DNA from: G963668185 sp965237445
GTDB lineage: Bacteria > Chloroflexota > Dehalococcoidia > Lucifugimonadales > G963668185
Reading direction: 5' to 3'
DNA length: 64,000 nucleotides
Assembly: GCA_965237445.1 (NCBI GenBank)
Contig: OZ250142.1
Span: forward strand, 1,922,001-1,986,000
The notes below the pieces were generated by a model. The model was not told the DNA's origin and did no database searches. It saw only the letters and a program-made list of their open reading frames with translations. Made by a program: the position numbers and the translations under genes. Shown here one piece after another: positions 16,354 through 29,437 of the stretch. How positions within the stretch are numbered: the first letter of the stretch is position 1; the number at the start of each line of letters is the position of its first letter.

Positions 16354-19230
16354 TCATGGCCTGGTCAAGGTGATGGTGTAGGTCTCGGTGTTGTCGCCGT
16401 GGGTGACGGTGATGACCATGTCGATTTCCGCGCCTGCTGCCGGGCGGATCTGGTGTCCGGAGGCAGTCGAGTTCGCGTCGGTGGGGGTGATGACGACGGT
16501 GGCGTCGGACAGCGCGGGAGTGGCGACCACGGTGATTTCCGTGGTTACAGCGAATAGGCCCACGTTGTACTTGAAGCGCCCGGGCTGGAACCCGAATCTG
16601 CCTTCAAAGTAATCCAAATTAATGTCTCCGGTGATCTCGATCGTGCTCAGCGTGGGACCCCTGACTTCCACGGACAGCTCGTAGTACGGCAGCGCATTGC
16701 GTATTCCTGGTCCTCGAGATTCCCGACGCAAACGCCAACATGTAGAAGTTTGCCTCTGTGCCAAGAGAAATTAAAATTGAGTACCCATGCCCAGAACGCC
16801 ATACGGGTTGTTTGTCGGCGGTGCGGGTGACGGTGAGGTAGTAGACGCCGGTCTCTGTGGGCGTGTAGCTGGCGTTTCGGAGCTGGCGACCGTCGTACCA
16901 GTAGATGTCCAAGCCCGACCCGCACAATTGGACGGATCGGCAACACAGGGGTGCCGGTGTTTGTCGCCCAGCGGGAAGAAATCCGCGACAGCGAAGAGGT
17001 TCTTCACATCTTTGATTAATTCGAAGAACTGTGGGACGCTAAAACCCGCAAAATTCCCTCCGTATCGCTGGTAGTCGTCGGTGCCGTCCTCCGAAATCAT
17101 CTGCCAGCCGTATTTGGGCTGGTTCTGGAAGCCGGAAACGGCCACGAGCTCGCCGGCGCTGTTCTTGGTGTGCAGGCTGAGCGAAACTCGTCGGGCAGGT
17201 AGAAATGCGGGCCGCCGCGCCACTCGCCCGAGGTGAGGCCCCACTTGCGGTAGTGCTCGTCGAAGATATATGTCCTGCCCGCGGTCATGTGAATCCGGTA
17301 GGTTTGGGGGTCCTCCCCGATATCCAGCCAGCCAATGACCCTGGCGTTGCCCCAGCAATCGGTGCAGTAGTTGGCCGGCACCAACAGCGCCTCGGTGTCG
17401 GCGCCGTCGTATCTGCCCGTGAAGCGGCTTCTGTAGTACGGCTTGAACGAACCCGGCGTGCTGTCGAGGCTGTGGGCGCAGTTGGCCCCGGCGGCGTCGC
17501 AGCCGACCTCCACGCGCAGCTTGCTGACGATCGACAGCTCCGGCGTCGACGCCGAATGGTACTCCTCGTTCCGATTGAGCTCTTTGCCCCCTATGGTGAT
17601 GGTCTCCGTGTCGGTGTTGTGGATGTAGCGGCGCACCACCTCGGCCCCGGTGAACGTGGCCCCGTAGTCGTCGGAATACGACAGCCGGATATCGACCGAA
17701 CGGTTCTCGCACCCAGCAACCCCCGCCGCCGGCGCTGGAGCCGGCGGCGCCACGCTCTTCCACTTCCACTGCACACTCCCGTTTGACGCGCTCCCCCCGA
17801 CACTCTCGATTGCAGGCGCGCACGTATCGTCCACCTGCTGTGGATCGTCCACCTGCTGCCGTTTGCCCACCGACTGCTCCTCCTCCTCGCCCTCCACCCC
17901 CCGCGGCGGATTCTGCTGCGGCTCGGGCGTGGGGTGGGAGTGGGCTGCGGCGGCGTTGTCGCCGACACGGTCGCCGATTGGGGACTGTCACCGTCCAGGC
18001 TCAGCGCCACCACCGCATAGTGGTAGGTCACGCCGCCGTGGTGTCGGTGTAGGTGAGCGCCAGGTCTCCCGTGTCCTCGACGATGGTCTCCAGCGAGTCG
18101 GCGCTCCAATCCCGGTAGCCGGTCAGCGCGCTGTGCACCCGGCGCGCTCCAGCTCAGCACGACCCTGTCGTGGGTAGCCGAATCCACGCTCAGGCCTGTT
18201 GGCGCGCCCGGAGGATGATTCCTGACACGCCGCGTCACCACCTCCGACCACGGCCCCGACCAGGGCGCGTTCGGCCCGGTCTTGTAGATGGCCCGCATCC
18301 GGAGCTTGTAGTCACCCCCGGGTTCACCAGGTTGCTGAAGTCCTGTGCGGTTCTCGGCGACAGCCAGAGGTTGCCGCCCTGGTTGCTGTTCCACGAAGGG
18401 AACGGATCATCCACCTCAGCCCAGTTCAGCCGGTACTCGGTGGGCTCGGGGTCAGCCTGGTCCCATGAGACCCACAGGCGCTCCGGCTGCGAGCTCGTCA
18501 TGGTCAGACCGGTGATCGCGCCAGGCTCCGACGCGGGTCGGGTGTGGGCTCCGGCGTTCGGGCGCCGGTTCGCCGTCGGCTCGGGTGTGGTCGGGTGCGC
18601 CGGAGCGGGCGTGGGCGTCGGCTCGGGTGTGGGCGTCGGGTCGGGCGCCGGAGCGGGGCGGGTGAGGGCAAGGATGAACCGGTCGCCTGAACCGATACCG
18701 CTCAACGTCGACCGGGCAGCCTGGGGCACGTTGAAGTTCACATAGCTGGAGCCAACGCTACTCACATCGCTGGCAGCGAAGCTGACCGCGCCCTGCGCGA
18801 TCTGAATCAACACCGTCAAATCTGCGCCGCCGCCCGACGACCCGAAATAGTCCCTCAGCACCAGGGGACCGTCGACATTGAGCCGCAGAAGAGAGCCGTC
18901 GCTCTTCGGGAGCATCACCCTCACGATGCTTGAGCCCTCGCCAAGCAGCGCCTCGCCGTCGACCAGAGAACCCGACCCGGTCCACCTCGATCCCGACGCC
19001 GAATAAAGCGCCGGCTCGCTGCCCGCGTCGCCCGCCTCAAACAAAGCGGCCACGTCGACCTCCAAGCCCCCCCGATTGAAATCGGACAACTCCAAAGAAC
19101 TGTCCGATGCGGACACACCACTTGCATTCAAGAGGAAGGCCAACACCAGCAACGCCAGCGCGAGGCGCAGCGTCCGACTTGCCGTTTCCATTCGCTTGTT
19201 CATTGCCGTCACTTGCTCCCTTACGTCCAA
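16354..19230 (-). pseudogene. Secreted Fn3/cadherin-like surface protein, paralog B (several frameshifts)
   Basis: Same domain order as paralog A, with an intact N-terminus: signal peptide (LRLALALLVLAFLLN), domain 1, an in-frame P-T-P-E-P linker and the first Fn3 (GAITGLTMTSSQPERLWVSW). One G is then missing in NPGVTYKLR at about 18,311, and further frame changes occur at about 18.1, 17.9, 17.18, 16.93 and 16.76 kb before the C-terminal beta-sandwich (ITVVATPALSDATVVITPTDAN...DNTETYTITLTRP). Segment identity to paralog A is high throughout. Six indels in one gene suggest decay, though several lie in short homopolymers where long-read errors occur. Confidence 0.7.
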
Positions 19231-19333
19231 CTATTTACTTTTGCGTAGTGGCATTACGGAGGCGTGCGGAGTCCCGCCTCCTGCGAGAGGGTGTTCCCAT
19301 ACCGCGGCGTGGACCGGCCGTGTTCATTCCCGC

Positions 19334-22300
19334 CTAACCCCCGGGTCCGGAAACCGTGATTTCCAGCCGTCTGGACAGCATCCTGCCGTCTTCGGTGCAG
19401 ACGGCTCCCTGCGCGTCGCAGTCCGTGGTGACCGGCAGCACGACGGTCACTCCGGCATTGGAGGCAGGACGGACGTGTATCTCCCATCGGATGTTCTTGC
19501 CGCGCTCCAATCGCCGAGCCTTCGTCACCTCGCCGCCCGTCACCGTGAACGCATGGTCTCGCAGGGTCTTGTAGCTGAAGTCGTCCTTGGGCGCCTCGCT
19601 GAACCGAAGCTCGAAGGTGAACACGCGTTCTTGCCCGTCGTGGGAACCCGGCGCGTCGTTGATGCTGGCCGTCAGAGCAGACGGAGCAGCAGCCACGGAT
19701 TCTGTCGCCGCGCTGGTTAGCGACTCGTCGTTGCCCGCGTCGTCGGTGAATGTCACCCGAACCTTCAGGGCCTTGCCGACATCCTCTGCGACCACGGTGT
19801 AGGCTGAACCTGTGGCCCCGCTGATCTCAGCATCGTCCGCCAGCCACTGGTAGGTGAAGGTGGCGTTGGTCAGACCATTGGCGTCCGATATTGCCGCCGT
19901 GTCCGCCGTCAGCCTCTCGTCCACTTGGGCGGCGCCGGTGATTGACGGCGCACCGGTTGCAGCAAAGTTCTGCACGGACACGGTGATCTCGACGGCGCTG
20001 GACAATTTCCTGCCGTCGCCCGTGCAGACGGCGCCGTCGTCATCGCAGTCGGTTGTGAGCGGGAGCGACACCGTCACTTCTCCGTGACTGGACGGCAGGA
20101 CTGTTATCCCCCACTTGACGTTCTTGCCAGGCTCCAGGCGACGTGCGTTGACCACCTCGCCGCCGGTCGCGGTGAAGGCATGGTCCCGCAAAGTGCGGTA
20201 GCTAATGTCGGGCTCCTCGCTGAACCGCAGTTCGAAGGTGAACGCGGAGTTCCCGTCGTGGGACTCCGGCGCATTGTGAATGGTGGCAATGACCGGATTT
20301 GGCCGCGCAGCTACGGTTGACGTCGCGGCGCTGGTCAGCGATTCCTCGTTCCCGGCGTCGTCGGTGAAGCTCAGCCTGACCCTGATGGTCTTGCCCTGCT
20401 CGCTGGAGGTGAGGGTGTAGGTTGAGGCGGTGGCGCCGGCTATCTCAACGTCGTCGGCCAGCCACCGGTAGGCGAAACTGGCATTGGTCAACCCGTCGGC
20501 GTCGGCAATCCCCGACGTGTCCACCGTCAGCGTCTCGCTCACCTGCGCCGTCCCGCTGATACTGGGCGCGCCGCTGGCCGGGCTGTTGGCCACCGTCACG
20601 GCCTCAGTTGCCGCGCTGGTCACCGACTCCTCGTTGCCTGCGTCGTCGGTGAAGTTCACCCTGACCCTGATGGTCTTGCCCTGCTCGCTGGAGGTGAGGG
20701 TGTAGGTTGAGGCGGTGGCGCCGGCTATCTCGACGTCGTCGGCCAGCCACTGGTAGGCGAAGGTGGCGTTGGTCAGCCCGTCGCCATCTATGCAATGCCC
20801 GACGTGTCCACCGTCAGCGTCTCGCTCACCTGCGCCGTCCCGCTGATGCTGGGCGCGCCGCTGGCCGGGCTGTTGGCCACCGTCACGGCCTCAGTTGCCG
20901 CGCTGGTCACCGACTCCTCGTTCCCACCGTCGTCGGTGAAGCTCACCCTGACCCTGATGGTCTTGCCCTGCTCGCTGGCGGTGAGGGTGTAGGTTGAGGC
21001 AGAGGCATCAGTTATCGCTGCGTCGTCGGCCAGCCACTGGTAGGCGAAGACCGCGTTGGTGATTCCGTCCTCGTCGGCGATGCCCGTCGAGGTCGCCGTC
21101 AGGGCTTGGCCCACCACAGGAGAGCCCTCTATGGCGGGGCTGCCCGTTGCCGGGCTGTTGCGGTTGCTCGTTACCCTGCTATCGGGCCCCGGCACCGTCT
21201 CCGAAAGGCCTTCCGAGAGCGGACGCCCATCGGCGCACACTGATCCGACGTCGGTGCATTCCCGTCGCGGTAGCCGGATAGTGATATCCCCCCTCTGGGT
21301 GGGCTCTACAGTTACAATCCAAAAGGTGTATGGGGTCAAAAGCCTGACGACAGCAATGTCCGCCCCTCCTATGTGCAGTAATCCGTCCCACACCGTCCGT
21401 CGACCTAGCTCGTCTGGCTGTTGGTTGAAGAAGAGCCAGAAGAAAAAGTCCTTCTCACCGTCATGTCGCTCCGGCAGGACAAGGAATTGGGCGGCGAACG
21501 GCGGTATGGGGGGTGCAGGGGGCTTGGGTTCGGGGGTTGGGGGTTGCGGTACTATGTCCGGCGCCTGCCTGATCAGCTCGAGTGCAACCGCCATTTGTGT
21601 TCCCATTATCGAAGGGTCAATCAGGTCGATGACGTCGTCATAGGAGTTCGACACCGACAGGTCATCGCCATGGAAGCTGATGGTGGGTACGGAGAGAGTT
21701 CTGCTGAAAAAGCAGTGGTCACTGAAGCAGGAACCCCCCGGCGGGTTCCAGTACCTCACGTCAAGAGAGTTCTGCGAAGCGAATGTTCCCGTTACCCAAT
21801 CGGTGAGTACGCGGGATCCGATGGACGAGACCGCGGGTCTGCCCGAACCCAGCGAGGTGAGGTTGATCATCGCGATGATCGCGCCCTCCTCATACGCGGA
21901 ATACTTCTCCACGTAGAAATCGCTGCCGTGAAGGCCCCATTCTTCGGCTCCGAAGAATATGAACCGCACCGTGTGGGCCAGCTGCAGGCCGGAGATTTCC
22001 TCCGCCATCACCAGCAGCGACGCCACGCCGGTGCCGTTGTCACTTGCCCCCTGTGCACTGCGCAGCGTGTCGTAGTGTGCTCCCACCACCACCACGCCGG
22101 CGCTGCTGTCCGTGCCCACCTTCTCGGCTATGATGTTTCTCGAGGTCAGCCACCTCCTGTAAGTCACCTTGAGCCTCACACGCACTTCGGTGCCCTCGTT
22201 GAGAGTGTCTAGGAGGCTTGTCCCTTCCTCACGCCAAATCGTGGCCACTGGAATGGTCGATCCTGAGTGGTCCCCTTCAATGAGCGACCCCGAGAAGGGT

Positions 22301-22986
22301 TGTCCATTCCTGAAGACTCTGTCCTGGCTGTTGTATATGATGGCAGCCACAGCTCCCGCTCCGGCTACGCGACTGACCTGCTCGGCGAATGAGATACTTC
22401 CACGCTCTATGAGTGCGACCTTCCCATCAAGTCCGGAGTCCGGCACATCGCCTGCCAAAGCCTTGCCCACTGCGACGACCGGCGCGGTCACATCACCTAC
22501 TGCGCTGCCCTCCATGGCTTGGGACCGCACGTCGCGGGCGCGCGACCCAACCAGCGAGAGTTCCGACACTTCGTTCTCTTCACCACGCCTTCGAAAGGGC
22601 TGAACCGTTACCGTATAGCCGCCTAGAGCCTTCAGTTTCCCTTCTATATATTCGGCAGCGGCGAGCTCTTCAGGACTGTAAGGCTGACGTGGCGAGTAGA
22701 ATGTCGTGAGGCGCCTGAGTTCGGCCATGCCCTCCGAGGACAGTCGTTGCATCAGCTGTGTGAGGGTCTCCGATGATTCCTCCTGGGTCTGGGCCCTCGC
22801 CGGTCGAACGGGCTCGAAGGACGCGGACGCCAAAGCAACCAGGGCGATCAGGACGATCAGGAGCGCCCTAACCAGGCCTGCTTCCACCCACCCAAGGGCG
22901 CTTGCGCGCAGCTCTCCTGGGGCACCGGTACGAGCTCGGACCATGCGCGTACCATCGCGACTCGCGATCCGACCGAATACTGCCAT
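19334..22986 (-). pseudogene. M28-family metallopeptidase with PA domain and Ig-like/SHDG repeats (one frameshift)
   Basis: N-terminal membrane anchor or signal (LVRALLIVLIALVALASASF), then an M28 aminopeptidase with an inserted PA domain (VALIERGSISFAEQV). Metal-site motifs: VVGAHYDT (His), GASDNGTG (Asp), FFGAEEWGLHGS (Glu) and SCFSDHCFF (His). The usual NLDMxG Asp is replaced: here the segment reads MINLTSLGSG. The C-terminal half alternates ~90-residue Ig-like repeats (GTAQVSETLTVDTSGIA-DADGLTN...EQGKTIRVRVSFTDDAGNEES) with ~105-residue SHDG domains. The frame breaks at about 20,800 inside a repeat (TAG in GIA) and resumes at once. Start at ATG 22986, chosen for AGGAG upstream. Predicted exported; peptidase activity is doubtful given the missing ligand. 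Confidence 0.72.
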
Positions 22987-23056
22987 TATCTTTCTGCTCC
23001 TCAAGTTTCCCGACCCTCGAAATCCGGCCCCGAAAATTGCCTCCTCGGCCTACCCG

Positions 23057-26000
23057 CTACGGCCCTGATACGGTCAACTCCAGCCGACTGGACAGCATCC
23101 TGCCGTCCCCTGTGCAGACGGCTCCCTGCGCGTCGCAGTCCGTGGTGACCGGCAGCACGACGGTCACTGCGGCATTGGAGTTCGGGCGGACGTGTATCTC
23201 CCATCGGATGTTCTTGCCCCGCTCCAACCGCCGAGCCTTGGTCACCTCGCCGCCCGTCACCGTGAACGCACGGTCCCTGAGGGTCTTGTAGCTGAAGCCC
23301 GTCTGGGGTTCCTCGCTGAACCGCAGCTCGAAGGTGAACTTTCTCCGCCCGTCGTGAGACTCAGGCGCGTCGTGGATGGCTGGCCGTCAGCAGCGGCTGC
23401 GTCACCGCCGCCGTTGGCGCGCTGGTCAGCGACTCCTCGTTGCCCGCGTCGTCGGTGAAGGTCACCCTCACCTTGATGGTCTTGCCCACGTCCCCTGCGG
23501 CCACGGTGTATGTCGACGCCGACGCGCCCTCGATAACTGCATCGTCGGCCAGCCACTGGTAGGCTGAAGGCCGCGTCGACGATTCCGTCGTCGTCCCCGA
23601 TATCGGACGTAGTCGCGGTCAGGGTCTGCCCGACCACCGGCGAGCCGTCTATGCCGGGCGCGCCCGTGGCCGGGGTGTTCGCAGGCTCATCATCGGGGAT
23701 AACCAGGGGCGGTGAGACGATCACCGCGAAGCTGGTCAGGGACTCCTCGTTGCCCGCGTCGTCGGTGAACGTGACCCTCACCATGAGGCCCTTGCCCTCG
23801 TCCTCGGTGGTCACGGTGTAGGTTGAGCCCGTGGCTCCCGCGATGTCCGTGTCGGTCACGGTCGCCAGGTCACGGCGAATCCACTGGTAGGCAAAGACCG
23901 CGCCCGACATCCCGTCCTCGTCCTGTATGCCGGTCGTGGTCGCGGTGAGCGTCTGGCCGACCCGCAGGAAGCCGTCTATGCCGGGCCCGCCCGTCGCCGG
24001 AGCTGTTCACGGCCTGGTGCTGAGAGCTCGGGCCCGGGACGGTGGATTCCGGCTGGTTGGTGAGCTGCCGGTCTTCGACCGCGCAGGGCGCCCCAAGCAC
24101 GAGGTCATCTTCCCTGGCGTCATCGCTGCGAAGGGAAACGCAGTACCGATTCTTCGGCAGGACGACGGTTATGTCGCCCTGGGTCTCGGGACGGATGGTC
24201 ACCGCCCATTTCTTCGTGTTCCGGTCGAGCCAGTGCGCGCTGGTCACCGTTCCGCCCGTCACCTCCAGCATGTCGTCCCTGGGGAAGCCGTGGCCGACCC
24301 AGACCGACTCGCTGAACTCGATGTTGAAGGTGATGCTGCTCTCCCCGTCGTGGGAGGCCGGCACGTCGGTGAACCGGGCGGTCAGCGGCTGGAGCGACGA
24401 GCGGGGAGTTTCGTTAGTCGCCTCCTGGAAGGCAGACCGTCCCCTGTCGGCCGCGTAGTTGCCGTCCGTGTCGCGAAGCGCGGGCGCGGTGGTGACGACG
24501 GGCTCCTGGTAGAGCCAGGTCACCTCGTCGGCCGCCGATACGGTGGAGGAAAGGGTCAGTCTCACCTCGCGGCCTGCTATGGTGACCGAGTCGACGAGCC
24601 GTATTCCATCGTTGACCATCACGACGAAGGAGCTGGTCGCGGGCACGGAGCCTGTGTTCATGTACTCGTCGTAGCGCAGGGTCAGCGAACTGCCGTTGAC
24701 GACCGACTCGGTCACCCTGGGCACGCTCCCCTGCGGCCTGGCGACCATCTCGGCCGAGGGATGGCTGTCCCCCACCGCGTTGGTCGCAATGACCCTGACC
24801 GTGTACAGCGTTCCGCCGGTCAGGCCGGTCACCGTCGCTCTTCCGGCCAGAGCGTTTACCCTGTCCGCCGGTTTTTCGGATACGGCGGCGGCATCCGTCC
24901 AGCTGTCTCCGGCCTCTTTCCACCGGATCTTGTAGCCGGTGATCGCCGAGCCGCCGTCGGTGCGCGGCAGCCACCAGTGCACGGAGATCGCGCTGCTGCC
25001 GAACGAGTCCGCGTCCACCAGCCTGGGGACGCCGGGCACAACCGCCTGGGGCTGGTCCGCGAAGGGCGTCCGCATGATGCCGATCCGGTTCGTCGTAGAG
25101 GGTGTCCAGTCCGCGAACAGGTTCTGGATTCCGGCCCCGTACCACCGGAACTCGTGCCAGTACTGGACCGCCTGGCTCAGCGGCAGGGTCACGTCGTCGA
25201 TGTACAGGGTCCAGTCCCTGTAGTGGTCCGGGGAAGGGGCAGACCGCTCAGGGCCGCGGGCGATGCTGATCTGCAGCTCCGCCTCCTGCTGGAAAGACCT
25301 GCTCCACGTGTTGTCCATCTCAGGATAGATGCCGGGAATGATGCGGATTCGGTGGATGGTGTACTCCAGGCCCCCGAACTCAAAATCGTCGTCGCCAATG
25401 CTGGAAGCTGGGTCCCAGCTCGCCTTGTAGATGAGCTCGTTCCAGGCCCAGTCCAGTGCGGTGCGGTCGGCAAAATTGACGTCGGCGCACAGCAGGGCGA
25501 CGCTGCAGTCCAGGGCGGTGAACTGCCAGATGTTGATGATCGTCTCCTCGGTCCCGCTCCTGGTTATCCTGTCAGGCAGCGTGGCCCCGAAGCTCAGCTT
25601 CACCGACTCGCCAAAGTCCTCCTCATCGTCGTCCGCGGCCGCGAACGTGAACGTCTTCTCCGTCTCTCCCGCGTCGAAGCTCACGCTGGACGGCACGGTG
25701 TAGTCCGCCGACGTTGCGCCCTCCTGGTTGGTGGCCGTGATGGGAATGCTGACGGTCCGCTCCGGGTCCGCGCTCAGCCTCACCCGCACCCCGACGTTGC
25801 TCCCCTCGACCACCGTGTACTCGTCCTGGGTGAACTGCACGGTGACGTGGGGATTGTCGTCGTCGTCGATGCTCACCGTCGTCTCGTCCTGCGCGCCCTC
25901 CGACACCCGGTCGGGCAGCGTCTCGAACGCCACCTTCACGCCCTCGTCGTCGTCATCCACCTCGTCCTGCGTGGCGCTGAAGGTGAACGTCTTCGATGTC

Positions 26001-28747
26001 TCGCCGGTGTTGAAGGTCACGCTTGTGGGAACGCCGGAGTAGTCGTCAGACGCGACGCCGCCCTGCTCCGTCTTGATGAGGAGAATGGTGACCGTGCGCT
26101 CAGGGTCCGCGCTCAGGGTGACCGTGACCGTGACTGTGCCGCCCTCGTCCGCCGAGTAGGTCGCCGCGCCGAACTCCACGCCTACGTAGGGGTCGTCGTC
26201 GTCCCCGATGCTCACCGTCGTCTCGGCCTGCGTCCCCTCCGACACCCGGTCGGGCAGCGTACCGAAGGTCAGCTTCACGCTCTCGTCATCGTCGTCCACG
26301 TCGTCCTGGGCAGCCCGGAAGGTGAACGTCTTCGAGGTCTCCCCCGTGTTGAAGGTCACGCTTGCGGGAACCCCGGAGTAGTCCGCCGTCGAGACCCCGC
26401 CCTGCCCCGTCGTCGTGAGGGGAATGGCCACCGTGCGCTCCGGGTCCGCGCTCAGGGTTACCGTCACCGTCGTCGAGCCGCCCTCGTCCGCCGAGTAGGT
26501 CGCCGCCCCGAACGCAACGTCCACCTCCGGGTCGTCGTCGTCCCGGATGGCAACTGTAGCCGTCTGGTGGTCCCCGCCCTCCTTGACCGCGCTCGGCAGC
26601 GTCCCGAAGCTCAGCGTGACGGACTCGTCGTCGTCGTCCACGTCGTCGTCCGTCAGCTCGACGGTGAACGTCTTCTCCGTCTCCCCCGGGGCGAACACCA
26701 GCTCCGACGGCACGCCGGAGAAGTCCGCGGCGGTCGCCCCGCCCGCGCCCGTGACCGTAATCGGCAGCGTCACCGTCTTCTTGTCGAAGGAGGCCCCCAG
26801 CGTAACGGTTACATCAACGCTGCCCCCTTCGTCCGACCCGTAAGCCGCGGCGTCGAACGTGGCCGTTACGGGTAGCTCGATCAGCTTGACCTGCAGGACG
26901 TCGCCGTCCATCCAGTTAAGGTCGGGGGCATCCCACTGAAACGCTGTTTCCCCATAAACCGATAAGTGATCAGCGTCTCTTAAGGCAAATACTTGCTCGC
27001 CAATAGTCAGGGCGAGTCGACTAAGGTTTCCTTCACTAATTGTGGGGAAAACGGCATACACAAGCATGTCAATCTCTTCGTATCGCTCGCCTGCCCTGAA
27101 AAATGCTCCGTCGATCCAGCCGATTTGCTCCACAAAATAAACTGCATCTCCGTATCTGAATGTTGGCGATACAGAAAACGATCCAGTTTGTTCAAACGGC
27201 GTGATTGAGGCTGGACCCGGAATAGAGAATGCCCCTGTAAGTGTGCCGCTGATATATTCGTTTCTGTGTAAGACAAGCAATTTCGTGTCTCGTCGCCAGG
27301 TTTCCACGGTCACCGCGTTGCATTGGATGTCTTGGCACGAACTTGCCTGTGAGCCGTCGACTCCCTGGTTTGCTCCAAGCTGCATGGCCGGCATGTGAAG
27401 ATCGACCGGCGTCCTCGAGAAATAGTCCACAGTGTCGTAGTTCGCGTTGCGTCCCAGAGCATTTTCACCCAGCAAGATGCCGTCGGCATCGCTGTCTCCT
27501 GCCTGCACCTCATACGAGTAGATTAACGAATGTACGTCTACGTTAATGAGTGGTGATCCCACATACCGGGCAGAGCGCCGGTGCTCTGCCCCGCTGCCCA
27601 ACCAGAACGTCGCTTCCTGAGGGATATTTGTTTCGTCGACATAACGAGGGACCACGAATTGCAGATCGATCCGATCGCCTGCTTTGTAGGTATTGCCGTC
27701 ATGCGGCTTTGAAAGGACTTCTGCGTGATAAATGAAGGGAACGACAGCCGCGTGTCCCACCAAGCTGATTTGGGGCACTGTGCCCCCGGAAGCCGGATCG
27801 TCGATGCTGAAATTGCTCTGGACGCCCGTATCCTCTGCCGAGCTCGTGGTAGCGCCTATCTCAACAGTCCCTTCGCCGGACCCGCTGATTGTCACGAGAA
27901 ACTCAAAGGACGATGCATCATTTGGGGTGTTCCCAAAAATCAGACCGGCCCGCCTGAAATGGGGGGCATCCAGGGTAAACGCCTGTCTGCCGGCGCTCCC
28001 GACGGAACCGGAAAACGTGTATTGAGTAGCCCTAGGAGTTACGTCTAGACTCTCTGACTCATGTCGAATGGCATAGTCGAAAACAGCATTTAAGGCCACG
28101 TTGACAGTCAGGTCCAACGTGTCGGAGGCGGTCTTCACATCCAGCACGATGCCCGTGAGGTCGAACCCGTTGTCGGTGGCCGGTACACGGAACGTTGCCT
28201 CCGCGCTCTCCGTCGCGCTGATGGTGATCGTGTCCGTTGCGTCCGCCTGCCCGATGTTGCTGACCAGCGTCACCACCGTGTCCACCTTGTGGGTTGCGAA
28301 GGTCTGGGCGCTTAGGCCCGGGTCGGCGTCCGTGGAGTCGTCCGTGCTCTTGATGGTCCCGCCATTGAGGGCCAGGCCGTCCGCCTTCACCGCAATGCCG
28401 TCGGCGTCCATGTCCCCGGCAAATACCGTGTAGGCGAAAATCAGCTGCCCGGTGGAAGTGCCGGCGCGGTCATAGAGAATGTTCCTAGGCTGCCCGCCGA
28501 TGTCGATGGCCAGGCGCGGGGTGCCGTCCGCCGTCGATACCGTCACCGCCTCGCTGAAGGTCACGGTGACCTCTATCTTGTCGCCCGTGGCGTAGGTGTT
28601 GTCCGTGCCGGGGGTGGAGGTGACGGCGATGGTGGAGACGGTGGGGATCGTCGCCGTCTGGGCTTGGGCCACTGACACGGAGGCCAGCAGTAGGACCATG
28701 ATCGCGAGGAACAGGAGTAGTCTGCTCAACGTTCCGTTCCTCTCCAT
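23057..28747 (-). pseudogene. Giant secreted Calx-beta/Fn3/SwmB surface protein (frameshifts in the last 900 bases)
   Basis: Signal peptide (LSRLLLFLAIMVLLLASVSV-AQAQ) from the ATG at 28747. A TFSEAVTV cadherin-like/SwmB-type region comes first, then an unrecognised middle, four Calx-beta domains at about residues 680-1120 (each with DEGGSxxVTVTLSADPERTV... and DDDDESVxLxFGTLP), a jelly-roll-like stretch, one Fn3 (VPRLVDADSFGSSAISVHWW), a SwmB repeat (VTESVVNGSSLTLRYDEYMN), then SHDG and Ig-like repeats. The main frame runs 1,643 codons (to 23870); the same domains then continue through two frame changes near 23.89 and 23.4-23.6 kb to a natural end ...RLELTVSGP at 23057. Calx-beta acidic loops suggest Ca2+-dependent folding outside the cell. 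Adhesion or surface-layer role is inferred. Confidence 0.75.
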
Positions 28748-28954
28748 GATGTGGTGTTTGCCGGCTTGCCGGCTCCGATGTCCGGGGTAGTCCAAGGCCA
28801 CAGGAAGCAGGCCCCTGCGGGCATGGAACGGTGCTCCGCTTCCGGGCGCCTGAAGCTCAGCTGGGGTGGGGAGATAGTCGGGCGTTGGGAGCGCCCGTGG
28901 GCCCGGCAGTTGCTGCCGGGCCCGTAAGGACTTGTTTCGTCGCTACTCCGCATC

Positions 28955-29175
28955 AACGCCGGCTCCACGCATCTCGCCGGCTGTCGCTGCGCTCGGCAGT
29001 TGGCCCATGCCTAGAGCGCCGGCCATGTCGAGCAGCGCCGTGATGTGCTGCGAGTTCGGCCCGCACCAGGGCCCTCCACCGCCATACGGTGTGGCGATGG
29101 GTCCCCGGGCGACGGGCAATGTCCGGCCACGACTTACCGGACTTCTCCTTGAAGTGAGGTTCTGCAGACTCTATT
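28955..29175 (-). pseudogene. Degenerate XRE-like HTH gene
   Basis: HFKEKSGKSWPDIARRPGTHRHTVWRW matches the HTH of the intact protein at 12.74-13.00 kb, but the frame is then lost; in another frame the tail ALLDMAGALGMGQLPSAATA parallels the ALLELADGLGLAQLL tail of that protein. Confidence 0.65.
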
Positions 29176-29437
29176 CGCAAGTTATGTGCGCCTTGCGCAT
29201 GGCAATCACATACACCCTTTCTTAATAAGAATGGTTGACTACGAGCGTGGCACACTCCCCCGGCGTTGCAAAGATGAGAATAGAAAATTCGGCCTTTAAT
29301 TTTTACCAATTGTTATGGAGCACTTTGCCTATTGGTGATTGGTACATTGTGCTCTCGTAGCGGCTGAGCAATTGGTGTAAGTTGTCAGTGGTCACCACTA
29401 ACGCCACGCCGCCATAGAGGCATGTATTCGATCTAGC
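29176..29437. other. Intergenic ahead of histidine kinase
   Basis: AT-richer stretch that probably carries the kinase promoter; no motif can be named. Confidence 0.35.

Larger units (their letters stand above)
13335..19230 (-). repeat. Tandem duplication of a ~2.9-kb gene-plus-spacer unit
   Basis: The spacer 13,335-13,450 and the spacer 16,244-16,357 are close copies (both run ATTCGTCTCCCTG ... GGCCGACACCCGCAA ... GGCCTGAATCCG ... GCCGTCATGG), and each is preceded on the minus strand by a copy of the same gene. The unit is therefore gene plus downstream spacer. Confidence 0.75.

Noticed and set aside
23927..26875. A 982-codon open frame on the plus strand opposite the giant surface protein
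   Set aside because: It is the mirror of repetitive, GC-rich Calx-beta coding sequence. It has no domain, no ribosome site and a composition (Arg/Val/Gly) expected of an antisense shadow.
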